A DNA stretch of 64,000 nucleotides, from the NCBI RefSeq assembly GCF_009727055.1, contig NC_052359.1, positions 58,033,539 through 58,097,538 on the forward strand, read 5' to 3'. The DNA is from Benincasa hispida. Its lineage: Eukaryota; Streptophyta; Magnoliopsida; Cucurbitales; Cucurbitaceae. How positions within the stretch are numbered: position 1 is the stretch's first letter; each line of letters begins with the position of its first letter. The position numbers and the translations under genes were made by a program. The notes under the pieces were generated by a model. It worked only from the letters and a program-made list of their open reading frames with translations, was not told where the DNA came from and did no database searches. Below are positions 47,555 through 58,189 of the stretch, in pieces.

Positions 47555-48440
47555 TTAGGGAGTGGGGAGGGGGTTCCGCTGGTGGGCTTGGAGGGCGATA
47601 ACTAAAGGGTAAGAGGTCCAAGGGTATTGGTCTTGTGTTGATTGCTCTTGGACTTTTCCCTTGCCTTTGTCATCTTTGCGTTGTTTCTTGGGCTTTGGTT
47701 GCTGCGGCGCATTTAAATCGATAATGGGCCGTTTAAGTGGAAGCTCCGGGCAATGTGGGAAATCTTTGAGAAGTATTCTCAAGATATTGGTGTTGATGAG
47801 ACCATGAACTTCTGGTATTGGCTTCTCTTCAAGATCTACACCTACTGAGAGGCATAAGCTCGAAACCATCCAAGGAAAGAAATACTGGCCTCTTACACGC
47901 CCCACAAAACCTCGAATTTTCTTTGCGATCAGTTGGCCCACGTCGATCGGAATACCACGCGCTATGCAGTATGCGGCCATTACTCGATCCCTCGAAACTA
48001 TTTTGTCATGAGATGTGGGGATGAATCACCTTTTCACCAAGTACACCCAAAGATGTGCTTCCGGAAGCAGTTTGTTGGACGCAAGGGTTTTGATGCCTTT
48101 TAAAGATAACAACCACTGAGTGCCCGGTTGCATTAATACTCTTAGCGCATCCTCCATTTGCTCTTCTTGGGGATCATCAATAATTTTGTTACCCGGCGCA
48201 TCCGGAATGTTCTTCATCTGATATAACTCGTTGATGTCCCTTGCGCTGAATGGCACTGTCTCCCCTTTCATGATTACCGCATCTTTGGTGCCATGAAGTC
48301 ATCCATTGTAAAAAGATCTCACTACCGTTGGAATTATAATGGATGGGCACTGACAGAATGTCTTCACCCGTGCTCCAGCACAACACTTGTAATTAAATCT
48401 GGTAGTGGCGTTACGCAGGAAAGAACCCCATTTCCATCAT
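47555..48440 (-). pseudogene. Gag-like 'putative plant transposon protein' domain, broken
   Basis: Reading leftwards, VRSFYNG, then KGETVPFSARDINELYQM (48271-48215), MQPGTQWLLSLKGIKTLAS (about 48130) and LPEAHLWVYLVKR (to 48026), then in another frame AAYCIARGIPIDVGQLIAKK (47980-47920) and a Lys-rich tail. This order (F-S-x-x-x-I-N-x-L-Y, P-G-x-x-W, then G-x-x-I-x-V-G) is that of the plant-specific transposon-protein domain found in large non-autonomous LTR elements. At least one stop (near 48310) and one frameshift (near 48000) break it. Confidence 0.68.
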
Positions 48441-48481
48441 CATGTCGTCATTTTTCTTCTTCTTTGATGGGCGCCCTTTGG

Positions 48482-48725
48482 TCAACGCAGGCTCACTGCT
48501 TTCCACTTTCGCTTTGCCCTTGTCTTTTGCCAACGCAAGGCAGGATCTTTGTCTTTGTTTCCGTTCCCATTCCTTGCGCTGATCTTCTTTTTCCCTTCTC
48601 CACTCCGCAACTTCTTTTCTTGAGACAGAGCTAATGTTCTTTTTTTGCGATTTTGAATGATTTGGATTCCAATAATATACTGAGCCTCTTCCAAATCTTT
48701 CATTTGGAATTGGTTTGTTAGTCAT
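48482..48725 (-). pseudogene. Chimeric open frame: copia reverse transcriptase fused to gag-element sequence
   Basis: The first part (MKDLEEAQYIIGIQIIQNR then ALSQEKKL) is copia reverse transcriptase just after the YVDD motif. At about 48612 it passes without a stop into the Arg/Lys-rich part of the TR-GAG-like element. The joint marks a recombination or insertion breakpoint. Expression is unlikely. Confidence 0.7.
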
Positions 48726-49875
48726 TGCTTAACATCAGTCAAGAATCCTGCATCATTCCCAGTGAGTAGGATGTCATCAACATACAATACTAGGAAGGCT
48801 ACAGTGGTTTTGATAATTTTCTTGTAGACATAAGGTTCGTCAATATTTTGTTCATAGCCATAGGATTTGATCACAGTGTCAAATCTTATATTCCAAGTTC
48901 TAGATGCTTGTTTTAACCCATAAACAGATTGTTTAAGCTTGCAAACTTTGTGCTCTTGACCCTGTTCAATGAATCCCTATGGTTGAGCCATATAGATACT
49001 CTCTTCAAGATAATTTTCTTGTTGTCTTGACATCCATTTTCCAAAGTTCATAATCATAAAATTTAGCAATAAAAAAGAGTACTCTAATCGAATTCAGCAT
49101 GGCAACAAGGGAGAAAGTTTCTTCATAGTTCACCCCTCTCTCTAGGTATAACCATTTTCCACCAATTGAGCCTTAAAGGTTTGTACCTTACTGGCTTGGT
49201 CTCTTTTCATCTTCTAGATCCATTTACAACTAATAGATTTTATCTTATTCAGTTGATCTACAAGTTCCTAAACCGAATTGAAGTACATAAACTCCATTTC
49301 GAGGCCATGGCTTTGAACCACTAGTCTCGGTCTACATCACTCATTTCCTATTCATAGGTAAATGGATCCTCAATGCGATCATCGAGTATAATGATCTGAG
49401 TTTCTGTTAAACCCTTGTAATAGTTGGGTTGATGGAAAAACCTCTCACTACATCGAGGCATTCTCAACTCTTGAAAAGGATGTGATTAACCAGAATTACT
49501 AGCTTCATTAGCAACTCTTATTGAAGGACTAACCTAATCAACAACGCTTATTGGTTTATCTATAGCTTCTTTGGAAATTTCACTCAATACTAGTTTACTA
49601 CAATATTGATGATCTCTCATGTGGTATTCCTCTAAGAATGTAGCATTTTTCGATACAAATACTTTTTTACCTTGAGGATCATAAAATAGGCCATCTTTCA
49701 TTTCTTTTGGGTATCCTACAAATAGGCGTAATTTTGAACGATGTTATAACTTCTTTAGATTTTGCACCAACACATATGCAGGACATCCCCAAATTCCAAA
49801 GTGACATAAACTACCTTTATGCCCTCCCCATAACTCATATGGTGTTTCAGAACACTGTTTGAAGGAACCATGTTT
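48613..49875 (-). pseudogene. Copia pol fragment: integrase C-terminus to reverse transcriptase
   Basis: From 49875 leftwards: YELWGGHKGSLCHFGIWGCP, RLFVGYPKEMKDGLFYDPQG and KKVFVSKNATFLEE (integrase end). Then reverse transcriptase motifs: CKWI-like near 49235, YEETFS near 49130, MDVK near 49030, VYGLKQASRTW near 48920 and YVDDILLTGND near 48790-48760. Frameshifts and stops are frequent. RNase H is absent. It is closely related in pattern to the element at 2980-3900. Confidence 0.84.
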
Positions 49876-49914
49876 AAAATGTACACCTCACTCGCTTTAG
49901 GACAAGTGGAAGAT
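49876..49914 (+). other. 3' internal end and polypurine tract of a plus-strand copia element
   Basis: GTACACCTCACTCGCTTTAG then GACAAGTGGAAGAT corresponds to 4157-4191 of the first copia element. It abuts a minus-strand copia pol fragment, giving a head-on junction at about 49875. Confidence 0.7.
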
Positions 49915-50276
49915 TGTTGGGGTTGATGCCCTAAACTCTCGTTGGGTCCTATTATTTGTAAACACTGTATTGAACAAACGCTTGTGATGTAATAATATAT
50001 GGTATTTTCTTCTCTATTGTCTATGAAACATGGGATTTTATATTTTCTTTACCACAAATCAATAAACTAAGATTCCTGGTTGTCGTTGTAACTTAAGCAT
50101 GTATGTGAAGACATACAGGTGGATCATGCCTTAAGTGATAACCAAAATAGTCTGTAGTATATGGATATAGGAGGGAAACCTTATCCTTGTGACACTATGG
50201 ATGCCGCTCGCTTTGTAGAGGAGTTACAAGTGTTGTGACTTGCTACAGATGGTTTGATCCTGATCATTCACGTGGA
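49915..50276 (+). repeat. Copia LTR J (subfamily 1), 5' part only
   Basis: TGTTGGGGTTGATGCCC start, aligned with 4192-4550 of LTR A. It is cut after GATCATTCACGTGGA by LTR K; the remainder is not found on the other side. Confidence 0.82.
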
Positions 50277-52052
50277 TGAAGGAAATCAAACACGAGGATT
50301 CCCATGAGTAGTGGAAAAGATCATTCCAAATTACAATCATATATGAACATTACAATTACAGTCAAAACAGAAACATGTGGTTATGTAATCTATACAGAAA
50401 TTACAACATGAAAATACAAATGAACAAGGAGAAATGCTACGAACATTTTTCGACTCTTCTCTACGCTCCTTGTTCACGAACGCTCAAACACAGCAACCTC
50501 GAATGCTTGAACAACACGACCGCTNCTTGAACAACACGACCGCTCCACAGCATGAACACCGCGCACTCGACCTCTATGATCGCCTCGATCGCGAACACCT
50601 CAACAGCACAAGTGACCTCCACAACACCTCGATGGTGTTGAGTTGAGTATGACATCACCAAGAAGGCTACCTTGGTATTCTCGGTGTGAGAATCCAGAAG
50701 GTGAACTCTGTGTGGACTTGGTTTGAGGCAAAAGAAGACGGAATCAACAATCGTGTAAACGATTGAACAAGTGGGAGAAGACTGAACCTATCATATAGGT
50801 TGATGCCCAATCGTTTAGCAAAAGCTAAGCGATCATATAGAAAAAGCTAAGCAATCGTTTAGCTCATCGTTTAGTTCTGTGTCTACCGTTTACAAAATAC
50901 TACACGATCGTTTACCTTAGTCAAGCTGTCACTTAGTAAATCCGTGTTTACTTGATAACTTCCGTAAGATTATTTTTGCGAGAGAGAAAATCTCAAAAAT
51001 CAATTTTTTCAACATTAAAAACTTACTAAAATTAGGAAACAATTTTTCTTTTTATCTCACGGTTACCATGATCCACCAATAACCTCTAACTCAATTGGTT
51101 ATTAGAGAAAAAGATTTAATTATCCAATAATAATATTATTATAAATATAAATGATAACCAACTTATCATACTATATTTATAACCTATAGTTTTAATATTT
51201 CATCCCATGAAACATATAAACCATAGTTCTTTTTCTATTCCATGGCACTTAATGTAAATTTCATTTACATTAATCCTCCACTAGATGTATCTCATACATC
51301 ATACCGAGCATATCATATATAATCAAACTACCTCTTGTTAATTTGAACATTTCAAATCAACACCAAGAACTGATCCTCAACTGAATCCACTGAGCTACCA
51401 AGAGGACCTTATGGACCTGTAGCTCGAAGCTCCAACAATACGTGAATAACTGACTAAACTCTTTAGTCATGGGATTCACCATCCATTAACTGCCAAGCAC
51501 CCTACTAAAGATCGACAGCTGAACTCTCCTTACCACAGATATATTATGTGTTCATCTTAACCAATCAAAAGTGCGAAAACCATTCATAGATTGCTCGTAA
51601 GTACAGTTCGGCCAATAACCATTATGCCCCTGTAGTTACATCTAACTCTTTAAGTACCACTGATCCCTCTAATGAACATAAGTCATAGTCCTAATATGAT
51701 TGAGTCCTCTCTTCCAAAGAGAAGCTGTGGCCACTATGTTCAAGCCCCGGAATCAGCCTTTAAGGGAGCAATCTCTCTACTTATCCTTGCTTCGGAAAGA
51801 GAGTGAATTTCATCTTATGGATTGAGTTCCCAGCTCCCAGATTAGACAAGTCCCCAAAAAGGTAGGCATGTTAAGTTGGCAATTTGGCCACTCTTACCCA
51901 TACTAATCAAAGGATCGCCATCAAAGACAGGAGTTCCCATAACACTCAGGATTGAGGTCGTGTCATCTATGGTCGTTTAGGTGAGATGTGAGTCTCTAGT
52001 ATCAACGACGTTATATACAGAGTCTAGTCATCTCGTGGTCTAGGTCTTAAGT
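50277..52052 (-). repeat. Copia LTR K (subfamily 1), start deleted
   Basis: Begins TGAAGGAAATCAAACACGAGG on the plus strand (its 3' end) and aligns with LTR D reversed up to CTAGTCATCTCGTGGTCTAGG near 52045. The first 400 bp or so of the LTR are missing, replaced by LTR L. A CGATCG-type cluster lies at 50750-50910. Base 50525 is N within a 19-bp tandem duplication. The overlapping frames at 50434-50661 on both strands are chance. Confidence 0.83.
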
Positions 52053-53130
52053 CAAATTTTAACACTTCAAATTCTCTCATCATACTGTTATAAGGTTTAG
52101 CCCAATATGAACTAGCAGAGGGACCTAATGGACCTACAGATCATGAGCTTCAATGATTCGATATTAACCGGCTAAACTCTTTAACCTGGTTAATCAACAT
52201 TCTTTAACTACCAGGACACTTTATTATAGCTCAGTAGCTACACTCTTCTCACTGTAGATATAATTCTGTCCACTTGATATAACCATGATTAGTATGTTGA
52301 CCCATCACAGGTTGTTCCTAATTACAGTTGGATAAAAAAAATATTGTTTTACCCCAGTATTTACATCTTGTTCCTTAAGTTCCACTCATCTTTTAAAGAA
52401 CAATTGGTTTGTGATCCAACCACCAAACAGAATCCCTCTCGGGCCAATGAGAAGGTGGAGCCCCATATTCAAGACCCGAAGTTAGTATTTAAGAGAACAA
52501 CCTATCTACTATCCCTATAATCATGTAGGAGTGAATTCCATCTTAGAGGACTATGTCCACAACTATCTACCTAGTCCTATCCCTAAAATGGGGGGGTTAT
52601 TGAGTCAACGAACTCGGGTCATTCTCACCATGCAGATTAAAGGATAATTCTGAATAAACATGAGTTCATTGTTAGCTTAAGATTTAGATCGAGTTACCTA
52701 GATTATCGTATTGAAATAGTTAGTCTTAATAGTAAATGACATTATAAAGTAAAAGTGACTATTTCGCGGCCTGATCTTATGCAGACTCATTGAGGACACC
52801 TTCACTCGCATGTCTTCACATGAAAGATTCAGGATCACATCGTTTGTACTGAATACAAAGTGGGTCGCATCCATAGTGTCCCCAGGAAAAGGTACCCAAC
52901 CTTATCCCTATGTTATAGACTGTTTTGGCTGGTCGAACTTGATCTACTTTTATGTCTCCACATATAATTCAAGTATTCATGCTATAGACAAGGGTTCTTT
53001 GTTTATTGAATTTAGGGTTTTTAAGTGCAGTTCACATATTCAATAACAATTTTACTGAATAAACCTTATTGTAAAAATAGAATACATTTATTGTTTACAA
53101 ACCACGAGTTTTAAGATATAAAACTCAACA
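52053..53130 (-). repeat. Copia LTR L (subfamily 2), 5' part only
   Basis: Aligns with 40700-41262 plus 43236-43771 of LTR H, and ends ...AAAACTCAACA at 53130 with no polypurine tract beyond. This end is thus the outer start of a minus-strand 5' LTR. It retains the uninterrupted site of solo LTR I near 52605. Confidence 0.82.
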
Positions 53131-53389
53131 AAAATATAATTGTAATAATATCACATACGTCTTCTAATTTTATACCAGAGTTGTGCCATCAATTCTCATC
53201 CTTTGATTTAGTGGAAAACAATTCTTTTGAACAGTTTCAAAGTTTTAGGATATTTTTCTAATAAATTTCTAAGCTTAAATATAAAAATAAAAACATTTCA
53301 AAGCCTAAAATATAAAATCAACCTACCCTAGAGTTATGTAGTATTTTGTTTAATTTAATAATTATGGAATATATTTGTGTTTCAAAATA

Positions 53390-53875
53390 TAGCCAAGTTA
53401 ACTATTTTAGTTCCTGTATTTCAAAGTTTGTTCAATTTATTTATGGTCTATATATTTATGTCCTATATATTTATGGTCTTTTGAAGAGATTTTTGCATCT
53501 CCAGCTTTATCGACTCTTCCTGCATCGACAATAGCTACTTTTGTAATAACTATACAATTTTAGCCATTGTACTTTTAATAAATCTTAAATTTAGTTCCCA
53601 CTACTAGTTTATTATTTATTTATTCTTTAAAATAAATTTTTGTTTTCTATTATCTCTTTTACTATCAATTTTCAAACTGTATTCACATATTTCATTTTTT
53701 TGTATGAAAAATATTATTATTATTTAACCATTTTCAGTAAAATTAACTTTTGGAGACTAAACTTAAGATTTATTGAAAGTATATGAATTATAATTGGAAT
53801 TTAAAGTACAAAGACTAAAAGTGAACAAAATTCAAAATATAGGGACTAAAATAATATTTTAACCTATAAAAAAAA
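53390..53875. repeat. Fold-back (MITE-like) repeat, copy 1
   Basis: Inverted arms: AACTATTTTAGTTCCTGTAT with CAAAGTTTGTTCA (53398-53432) against TGAACAAAATTC and ATATAGGGACTAAAATA (53821-53855). Inner arms: TACTTTTAATAAATCTTAA (about 53570) against the reverse of TTAAGATTTATTGAAAGTA (about 53765). No transposase. A related block occurs at 58190-58900. Confidence 0.62.
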
Positions 53876-54540
53876 TATTAATAATGGTTGTTTCTTAACC
53901 AATATGTGAAAAATATTTATCTTCCCCTCCGACTTCAAGTAAAAATACTATGTCACTTAAATTATGCGTATTTTAGCAACATGACATGGGGTTTTTAGTT
54001 ACTTGATATGTGAGGATTAGAAATTTGAATGTCTAACCCTTTTGTTGAACATATATATTTTAATTAGTTGAATTATGTATAGATCGACCAATATGATGCG
54101 AGTGATCAATATTTTTCTTAGAACAAAGTGTTTGGCGTACTTTCTACCTTGAGTATTTACTTCAACAAATATTTTAAATAAAAATATTTTATATCCAAAT
54201 ACCAAAAATTGTTTGTTTCCACCATTCAAATGATTCCATTAATTAAGAATATATTTTTTTTTCCCTAATAGATGTTTTTAAGAATTTCAAAATTTTCCCT
54301 TAATAGTTTATAATTTTTTTTTTTTTTTTGAAAAATCATCTCTCAAGTGTTCTTTAAAAAAAATCAAAATTTTAATTTTTTTTGTTTATTAAAATTTAAA
54401 AAAAAACTTTTTATCGTTTTAATCTATGCTACACATGATTTAAATTAACAACTTTTTTGTCTCCAAATATGTTAAAGAATATCTAATTTTATTAACTAAA
54501 AAAATTTCAAAAGCATTCACATATATTTGTAAAGGTATAA
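53876..54540. other. AT-rich intergenic, nothing recognised
   Basis: Contains long T runs near 54250 and 54310-54330 and no coding frame of note; 54017-54229 on the minus strand has no recognisable motif. Confidence 0.5.
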
Positions 54541-54760
54541 TTGCTAAGTTTAATTCCTAAGATTGATTTGGGAGCTCCACTGGCCGAGATGTTAGCCATT
54601 AAAGAAGGATTATTCATCAAATCGCTGGAGAGGATGAATGTTCTTATGCTGCTGATTGTTGGATTGAGGAAATTAAAAGCCTTGAAAAGGAATTCGTCTC
54701 TTTTTCTTTCCTGTTTTGTGATCGTGATTGTAACAAATTGGCTGGAGATTTTTTTTATAT
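54541..54760 (+). pseudogene. Fragment of a plant RNase H-like (RVT_3 type) domain
   Basis: The segment DLGAPLAEMLAIKEGLFI (54559-54612) matches the A-E-x-x-A-x-x-E-G-L helix of plant RNase H-like domains, which occur in non-LTR retrotransposon remains and stand-alone genes. After a frameshift near 54635 the next frame gives C-W-I-E-E-I-K-S-L-E-K-E-F and DRDCNKLAGDF, which fit the rest of the fold (ESD-x-IN and N-x-x-AD-like positions, degraded). It ends in a T-rich run. Confidence 0.5.
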
Positions 54761-55870
54761 ATTATTATTATTTTTTTTTTTTTAACTTTTCAAGTATTTA
54801 ATTTTGTTTTTGTTTTTTTTTTAAAAAAAAGTATTTGAAAATCATTGAAAATAATTTTTCAACACTCTCAAATTATGTTTTAAACTTTTTTTTTTTTTAT
54901 CAAAAGAGTTTAAATAAAAATGATTTTTTTAAAAACATAATTTTTTAGTCAATCCAAATATACCCTAAATGTGATTTTGAAATCTGACTTAAGTTTGAGT
55001 AAACTTGTTTGAAGATCTTGTGTTGTTGAAAAAACAACATTTTGTTAGTTAGACTTTAGGAGTAGATTATATTAAGGTTAGAAATATTAAAGTGGATGTA
55101 AATATCGATGCCGATTTTATGGAAATATAGATGTCCATGGAAATTTCATAAAACTATATGAAAATTGATGTAAAATATTATAATTAGTTAAGGAAACATT
55201 GATTATGTCTAAATTAGACTATAATTGACAATTTTTAATCATCGTTTCTATAAAATAAGACAATATGTAGATGTATATAACAAATTTTGATACGAGAGTA
55301 GAAATTTAAAAATAAATGGAAAAATAATTACAAAATGATATAAAGTTTAGGGAATATTTCAAGACAAAATCATGTGGAAATGAAAATTTTTATGGTAAAA
55401 GAAACAAAACTCACATTAATTCAATTTCAAAGTGAAACGATATGAAAATTTAATGGAAAAAGTGAAATGGAGTTAACAAATAAATATATATTTTTGTGAC
55501 TTTCAAATTTAATTTCTTTGGAAAGAAAAATTATGGATTGAAAATAAAGTTGAAAATTGACAAAATTTGGAAATTAGAAAAAGTGGAATATTAAAAAGGT
55601 TTCATCTTCCATAAAAAATGGCATTAGCGTGTGAACCTATATTAACATGTAACTAGGTCGAAGGAAAGAAAACTCCATTTCTTTTTTTTTTTTTTTTTTT
55701 TACTTCCATCCTATAGGTTTTAAGTTTGAATAGTTTGTCTAAAATGAGCATAACTCAATATTGGTATGTAATCCAAAAGGTGGATGTAGTTTCACTTCTA
55801 TGAACGGTGGTTGTACTAAAAAAAGTTCGAATAGTTTGAATAGGTTTGATGAAAAAATGGTTGAGAAAGA
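54761..55870. other. AT-rich intergenic, nothing recognised
   Basis: Poly-T runs near 54770, 54810 and 55680-55700. No gene seen; the frame 55761-55988 runs into the repeat cluster and has no motif. Confidence 0.5.
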
Positions 55871-55879
55871 CTTTGTTAA

Positions 55880-56110
55880 ATCTTCGATGCTAGATACTCG
55901 ATACTCGATAAGTTTCTACTCGATAATCGATGGAAATTTCCTTCTATCCTCGACGAATTTTTGTTCTTTGCTCGATGTAACACGATGAGTGCTGATCGAT
56001 ACTCTATTCTACTCGATGAGTATTAATCTTTACTCGATGCAACTTGAAGACAAAAACCTCTGACTCGATGCTACTCAATAGAAGAAAATCGGTATGCGAT
56101 TCAACTCGAA
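55880..56110 (+). repeat. Degenerate ACTCGATG repeat cluster
   Basis: Seven exact CTCGAT cores (near 55897, 55904, 55919, 55970, 56012, 56032 and 56063) with degenerate copies between. The motif is the reverse complement of the CATCGAGT array in the leader at 27405-27690. Confidence 0.7.
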
Positions 56111-56177
56111 GCTCTGAAATCGATACGATTTGATAACAAGATTGTGTTTTCATGATTTGCAGAAAGATTGATGTCAA

Positions 56178-56212
56178 TCGAAAGAAGAAGATAAAGAGAA
56201 GAAGAAGAAACT
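56178..56212. repeat. GAA-rich simple repeat
   Basis: A GAAAGAAGAAGATAAAGAGA-type run followed by AGAAGAAGAAA. It is a purine microsatellite about 0.5 kb from the UGT pseudogene. Confidence 0.6.
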
Positions 56213-56726
56213 GGTTTGGCCAATATACCTACGTCCACGGGAAGATTCACGTTCTTTTCTCATACAGCTTGTTTTGTTTACATAAAAATAGAAATTATGA
56301 ACAACTCTTCTTTATTTTCTGATAAGTGGTATATATAACACATACCAACATATTGTTACAAGATAAAGCTAGTTATAAACTAAACTACCTATATTTGAGT
56401 CACGATTTCTTCACTCATATTAAAGCGAAAATCCCCTAATTGAGCTTCGACATTATTAGGGAAGAAAATAAAGATGGAAAAGGAAAAGGGAAGGTGGAAG
56501 AATAATCGGAAATGAGTCACCACATTCTGTTGAGAATTTATTAGAATTATTTCTCTCCACCGACCAAAGTAAGCTATGTGTAATTATTCTTTTATTTTTT
56601 TTGTATTATTGTGGAACCACGTTGGAGAGGAAATATGCTGTATAAACCAAATACATCATTGAATACAAAGAAAAGGCAGACGAAAAGGCATTCCTCAAAA
56701 CAAAACTTATTATTCTTCAAATGGCA

Positions 56727-58069
56727 TCAACACCTTCCATTCTCAAAGCTTCCTCCATGGGCAAAAGCATGTGCAGTAATATCTTCAATCAATCGGCTGA
56801 GATTCCGATGAGACGAACCTCCTTCAGCCACCGCCTTCTTCGCCTTCTCACCAATCACTTTACATCTCTCTCTCATCTCTTCTCTATCATCTCCATCCAT
56901 CACCATCTCTATGGCTTCCTTCACTTTCTCCCTCTTCACCACCACCCTTCCCACATCTTCCTCTTCCCAATGCATATCCGTTCCCTCTCCCACACTCACA
57001 CCCACCCTCAGTATCTCTACAATCAACTTATAATTGTACACTTGATCCCCAAACAGCGGCCACGTGATCATCGGCACCCCTGCAGATATCCCTTTAGATT
57101 TGCTTTTCTTATCACCCAAATGAATGGTCTGTTCGATGCTTCCAGTCCCAATCCAAGCTCTATGATTTGCGATGTGTCCAGATTACAGAGACTGCCCAAC
57201 GAGACGTAAACAACCGATGACGGGTTCTGCCCGTCGAGCCATTTGGTGCATTCGTGTCCGTCGACTGAGGCTTTGTCGCCTCTTTCGACTTTGTCGAGTT
57301 CGTTGTCGTTGGAAAGCGAAAGAGGGCCTACACACCATACTTTTTCAGGCGCTTCTCTTCCTTTTATATATTCTGTTACATGCTCTGGATCCATTTCCTC
57401 AAATACATTTAAAACTACGCCATACGACTGCCGATCAGCCTCGAACATTGCTGAAGTAATTTGGGTCATGTAAGCATCGGTGGATTTATATAGCTGCGAC
57501 CTGCGAAACTCAACTGGAAAAGGCAAGTCTGGTAAAGCCACGAATTTTGAATCAGGGATGGATTTCACAGCATCAACGTTAGTGATTAAAATCCGCAGAC
57601 AGAGAAGGAAGAAGCAGCTCAAACTGTAGAAGACGAGCCTAGGTACGTGGAATTTCTGAGCGAGTTGGAAGGTCCAAGGGATGCACATGTCAGAGATGAT
57701 GCAATTGGGACGAGGAGTGAGTTGTTCGAACAGTTTTTCCGATGGGTCGTAAAGGAGACTCACTGCTCTAAAAAATTGGGAAAAGGAAGCAAGTGAAGGT
57801 AGCAAATCGACATTCTCGCAGCCTTCTGGGAGGCCAGTTTCTTTGTTGCTTGGGAATTGGAGTTCAACAATATGGATTTGAAGGCCGGAACGAATGGCGC
57901 GAGTGAGAACAGAGTGGAAGCGGGCAGAGTTGAGAGGAGTGGTGACAATGGTGATTATGGCTCCACGGCGAGCGAGAAGCTTGGCGAGGTCGATCATGGG
58001 GATCATGTGGCCTTGTGCCATGAATGGGAAGAGAAGAAAGTGAGGTGTTATGTGGCTTTGAGAAGCCAT
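56727..58069 (-). pseudogene. UGT73C-like glycosyltransferase pseudogene, PSPG box mostly deleted
   Basis: Paralogue of the intact UGT. The start is the ATG at 58069 ([14 protein letters not shown]); an in-frame ATG at 58108 lies upstream of it and lacks support. The acceptor half is intact and open: catalytic H21 in [14 protein letters not shown], partner D127 in [10 protein letters not shown], then [11 protein letters not shown] and FIWVIRKAN. Near 57092 a net loss of about 157 nt relative to 37681-39144 removes the linker and the first 27 residues of the PSPG box and shifts the frame. The first frame stops at 57068. The remainder ([13 protein letters not shown] to the C-terminus) is open in another frame to 56727. 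No other stops, so the loss looks recent. It could only give a truncated protein without donor binding. Confidence 0.9.
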
Positions 58070-58120
58070 GGGAGAGCTCTGTGAAAAGACAAGCCACTCC
58101 ACTACCACGTCTTCAGAAAG

Positions 58121-58130
58121 GATTTATAAG
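58121..58130 (-). promoter_or_regulatory. Probable TATA box of the UGT pseudogene
   Basis: The minus strand reads CTTATAAATC, 52-61 bp upstream of the ATG at 58069, which would give a leader of about 25-30 bases. Confidence 0.45.
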
Positions 58131-58189
58131 CGCTCTTGGTAAAAGGGTAAGCAACATTTCTTGTTCTTGGAAGTTTCATGAACATATAA

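Larger units (their letters stand above)
43922..48612 (-). mobile_element. Truncated non-autonomous LTR element with a plant-transposon-type gag (TR-GAG-like)
   Basis: A 3' LTR (43922-45836) of the TGATAAC family, a polypurine tract and an internal region carrying only a gag-like open region similar to the 'putative plant transposon protein' domain. No protease, integrase or reverse transcriptase belongs to it. The right side stops at about 48612 against copia reverse transcriptase sequence, so its 5' LTR and primer site are missing. The same family left the solo LTR at 9906-11488. Confidence 0.75.

Noticed and set aside
47242..47605. Overlapping plus-strand frames of 75-93 codons
   Set aside because: Antisense to the gag-like region and low-complexity; no homology recognised.
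56727..58069. Interpretation of the UGT break as an intron
   Set aside because: The missing PSPG residues are absent from the DNA, so splicing cannot restore them.
58070..58108. Upstream in-frame ATG at 58108 as the UGT pseudogene start
   Set aside because: Adds 13 residues with no counterpart in the paralogue, and it lies only about 13-22 bp from the likely TATA box.
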